From Methylobacterium aquaticum (GTDB lineage Bacteria; Pseudomonadota; Alphaproteobacteria; Rhizobiales; Beijerinckiaceae), in contig NZ_LABX01000113.1 of NCBI RefSeq assembly GCF_001043915.1, positions 1-32,692 of the forward strand: DNA of 32,692 bases, in the 5' to 3' direction. Of the stretch, positions 31,539-32,692 are shown one piece after another; within the stretch, counting starts at the first letter, position 1; each line of letters starts with the position of its first letter. The notes beneath the pieces were generated by a model. It did not search any database. It had not been told where the DNA came from and worked only from the letters and a program-made list of their open reading frames with translations. A program made the translations under genes and the position numbers.

Positions 31539-32467
31539 GCGGCCCTCCGGCGTCTCGCGATCATGCCCCAGATGCCGCCCGGCGCGAACACGATGACGCC
31601 GAGCAGCACGAGACCCAGCACCAATTGCCAGGCATTGGCGAAGGTCGCCGCCGCATAGACCCGGGTCAGCTCGTAGGCCGCGGCCCCGAGGAACGGCCCC
31701 AGGACGCTCCCGGCCCCGCCGAGGATCGCGATGAAGACGAGTTCGCCCGACGTGGTCCAGTAGCTGAGCGCCGGGGTGACGTGGCGGGTGGTGAGCGCGA
31801 TGATCGCACCGGCAAAGCCCGCCATCACGGCCGAGGCGACGTAGGCCGCGAGGAGCACGCGCTTCGGCGACACGCCCATGAAGTCGAGCCGGGTCTCGCG
31901 GGTCTTGATGCCGGCGAGCGCCTCGCCGAGCGGGGAGGCGAGCGCCACCCGCACCAGGCCGCCGCAGGCGAGCGCCAACGCAAGGGCGATGCCCAGCACC
32001 GTCCACTCGCCCGCTTCGCCGGCGAGCGGCCGGCCCAGGACCGTGACCGGCGGGAGCCGGATGCCGTCGGCGCCGTGGGTCAGCGCGTAGAACTTTTCCA
32101 GCACCGAGTAGAACACCATGCTGAGGGCGAGATTCAGCATGCCGAAGAAGATCTCGCGGTAGCGCACCACGAAGAGCCCGATCAGCAGGCCGAGCAGGCC
32201 CGCCAGCACCGCCGCGAGGGGCAGGAGCAGCAGGGCCTCGGGCACGGCCATCGCCCCGAAGGCGACCGTATAGGCGGCGAGCGCGAGGTAGAGCGCGTGG
32301 CCGAAGCTGACCTGTCCGGCCCGCAGCAGCAGCAGGATGCCGAGCACCGCCAGCCCCTTGGCGAGGGCGATGGTGAGCACGAAGCGCAGCCACGGCACCG
32401 CAAAGGCGAGGACGAGGATCAGCACGGCGCCGGCCAGCGCCAGAAGGGTCTCGGAGCGGCGGGTCAT
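31535..32467 (-). CDS. livM: Branched-chain amino-acid-type ABC transporter permease LivM
   Basis: I start at ATG 32467 (MTRRSETLL), giving 310 residues; the longer frame to 32605 only reads the out-of-frame livH end. The protein has eight or more hydrophobic segments, beginning with LLALAGAVLILVLAFAVPWL. The family marks are GQVSFGHALYLALAAY near the N-terminus, ETRLDFMGVSPKRVLLAAYV, and the late SGELVFIAILGGAGSVLGPFLGAAAY. It forms the membrane channel with LivH. The gene overlaps livG by 4 bp and follows livH by 31 bp. Confidence 0.9.
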   Translation of the reverse strand: MTRRSETLLALAGAVLILVLAFAVPWLRFVLTIALAKGLAVLGILLLLRAGQVSFGHALYLALAAYTVAFGAMAVPEALLLLPLAAVLAGLLGLLIGLFVVRYREIFFGMLNLALSMVFYSVLEKFYALTHGADGIRLPPVTVLGRPLAGEAGEWTVLGIALALALACGGLVRVALASPLGEALAGIKTRETRLDFMGVSPKRVLLAAYVASAVMAGFAGAIIALTTRHVTPALSYWTTSGELVFIAILGGAGSVLGPFLGAAAYELTRVYAAATFANAWQLVLGLVLLGVIVFAPGGIWGMIARRRRAA

Positions 32468-32498
32468 CGCGCGGCGTCTCCTTGAGTGAGAGCGCAGG

Positions 32499-32692
32499 TC
32501 ATATCCGCCGGGTCTCCGCCACGCCGAACAGCCCCTGCGGCCGGAACAGCAGCACCGCCACCATGATGGCGTAGGGCACCACCACCTCGAATTCCGGCGC
32601 GACATAGACCGCGAAGGATCGGCCGAGGCCGATGAGGAGGGCCGCCACCGCCGCCCCCTCGATCTGGCCGAGGCCCGCCGTCGCCACCACCG
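32499..32692 (-). CDS. livH: Branched-chain amino-acid-type ABC transporter permease LivH (3' part only)
   Basis: The window end cuts the gene; only the last 63 or so residues are present (AGLGQIEGAAVAALLIG, then PEFEVVVPYAIMVAVLLFRPQGLFG). The G-IEGA--AALLIG and LLFRPQGLFG pattern is the usual C-terminus of LivH permeases. It is upstream of livM in the same operon. Confidence 0.85.
   Translation of the reverse strand, partial: VVATAGLGQIEGAAVAALLIGLGRSFAVYVAPEFEVVVPYAIMVAVLLFRPQGLFGVAETRRI

Noticed and set aside
31539..32393. Long N-terminal extension of LivG
   Set aside because: The extension is an out-of-frame reading of livM; the ATG at 31538 overlaps the livM stop as expected in an operon.

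Overview
The window looks like a chromosomal piece of a GC-rich alphaproteobacterium, most likely a Methylobacterium-type member of the Hyphomicrobiales. This rests on very high GC, the character of the housekeeping proteins (S20, MutM, UbiE, UbiB, QueC, ComM) and the regulatory style; no rRNA gene is present to confirm it.

Left chromosomal part (1-8345). On the minus strand lie queC, an SCP2-type thiolase and an MFS permease, which could be one transcript, plus a small secreted glycine-zipper protein. On the plus strand lie rpsT, with a good sigma-70 promoter and a terminator, then comM (YifB-type AAA ATPase) and a hybrid histidine kinase with two receiver domains, the first degenerate.

Integrated element (8346-25086). 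A 54-bp perfect direct repeat marks the ends of an element of about 16.7 kb inserted in a tRNA-Leu(UAA) gene. The right copy is the 3' part of the intact tRNA; the left copy is an orphan 3' fragment. Next to the left end is a P4-like tyrosine integrase coupled to an AT-rich unknown gene. An early operon follows with an AlpA-like regulator, three small proteins and a primase-polymerase/AAA ATPase. Directly downstream is a non-coding region with 9-bp iteron-like repeats and a hairpin, a candidate replication origin. Then come a serine recombinase, a packaging module (small ORF, terminase large subunit), a small HTH protein, a DUF2213-type prohead protease, an unknown coiled-coil protein and a tail tape-measure protein. 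The last third is cargo: a HicB-like gene with a small unknown partner, a secreted protein, a ribbon-helix-helix repressor with an inverted-repeat operator on its start codon, and a divergent run of four overlapping unknown genes. I see no portal, major capsid, tail tube, baseplate, lysis or CI-type repressor gene, so the element is either a strongly reduced prophage or a phage satellite that keeps part of the packaging and morphogenesis genes.

Right chromosomal part (25119-32692). It holds a decayed ISAs1-like transposase fragment, ubiE-ubiB (ubiquinone synthesis) on the minus strand, mutM diverging from it, a 93-bp palindromic repeat also found inverted at the left window edge, and a minus-strand operon livH-livM-livG-livF-SDR (branched-chain amino-acid-type ABC transporter with a short-chain dehydrogenase). 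livH is cut by the window end.
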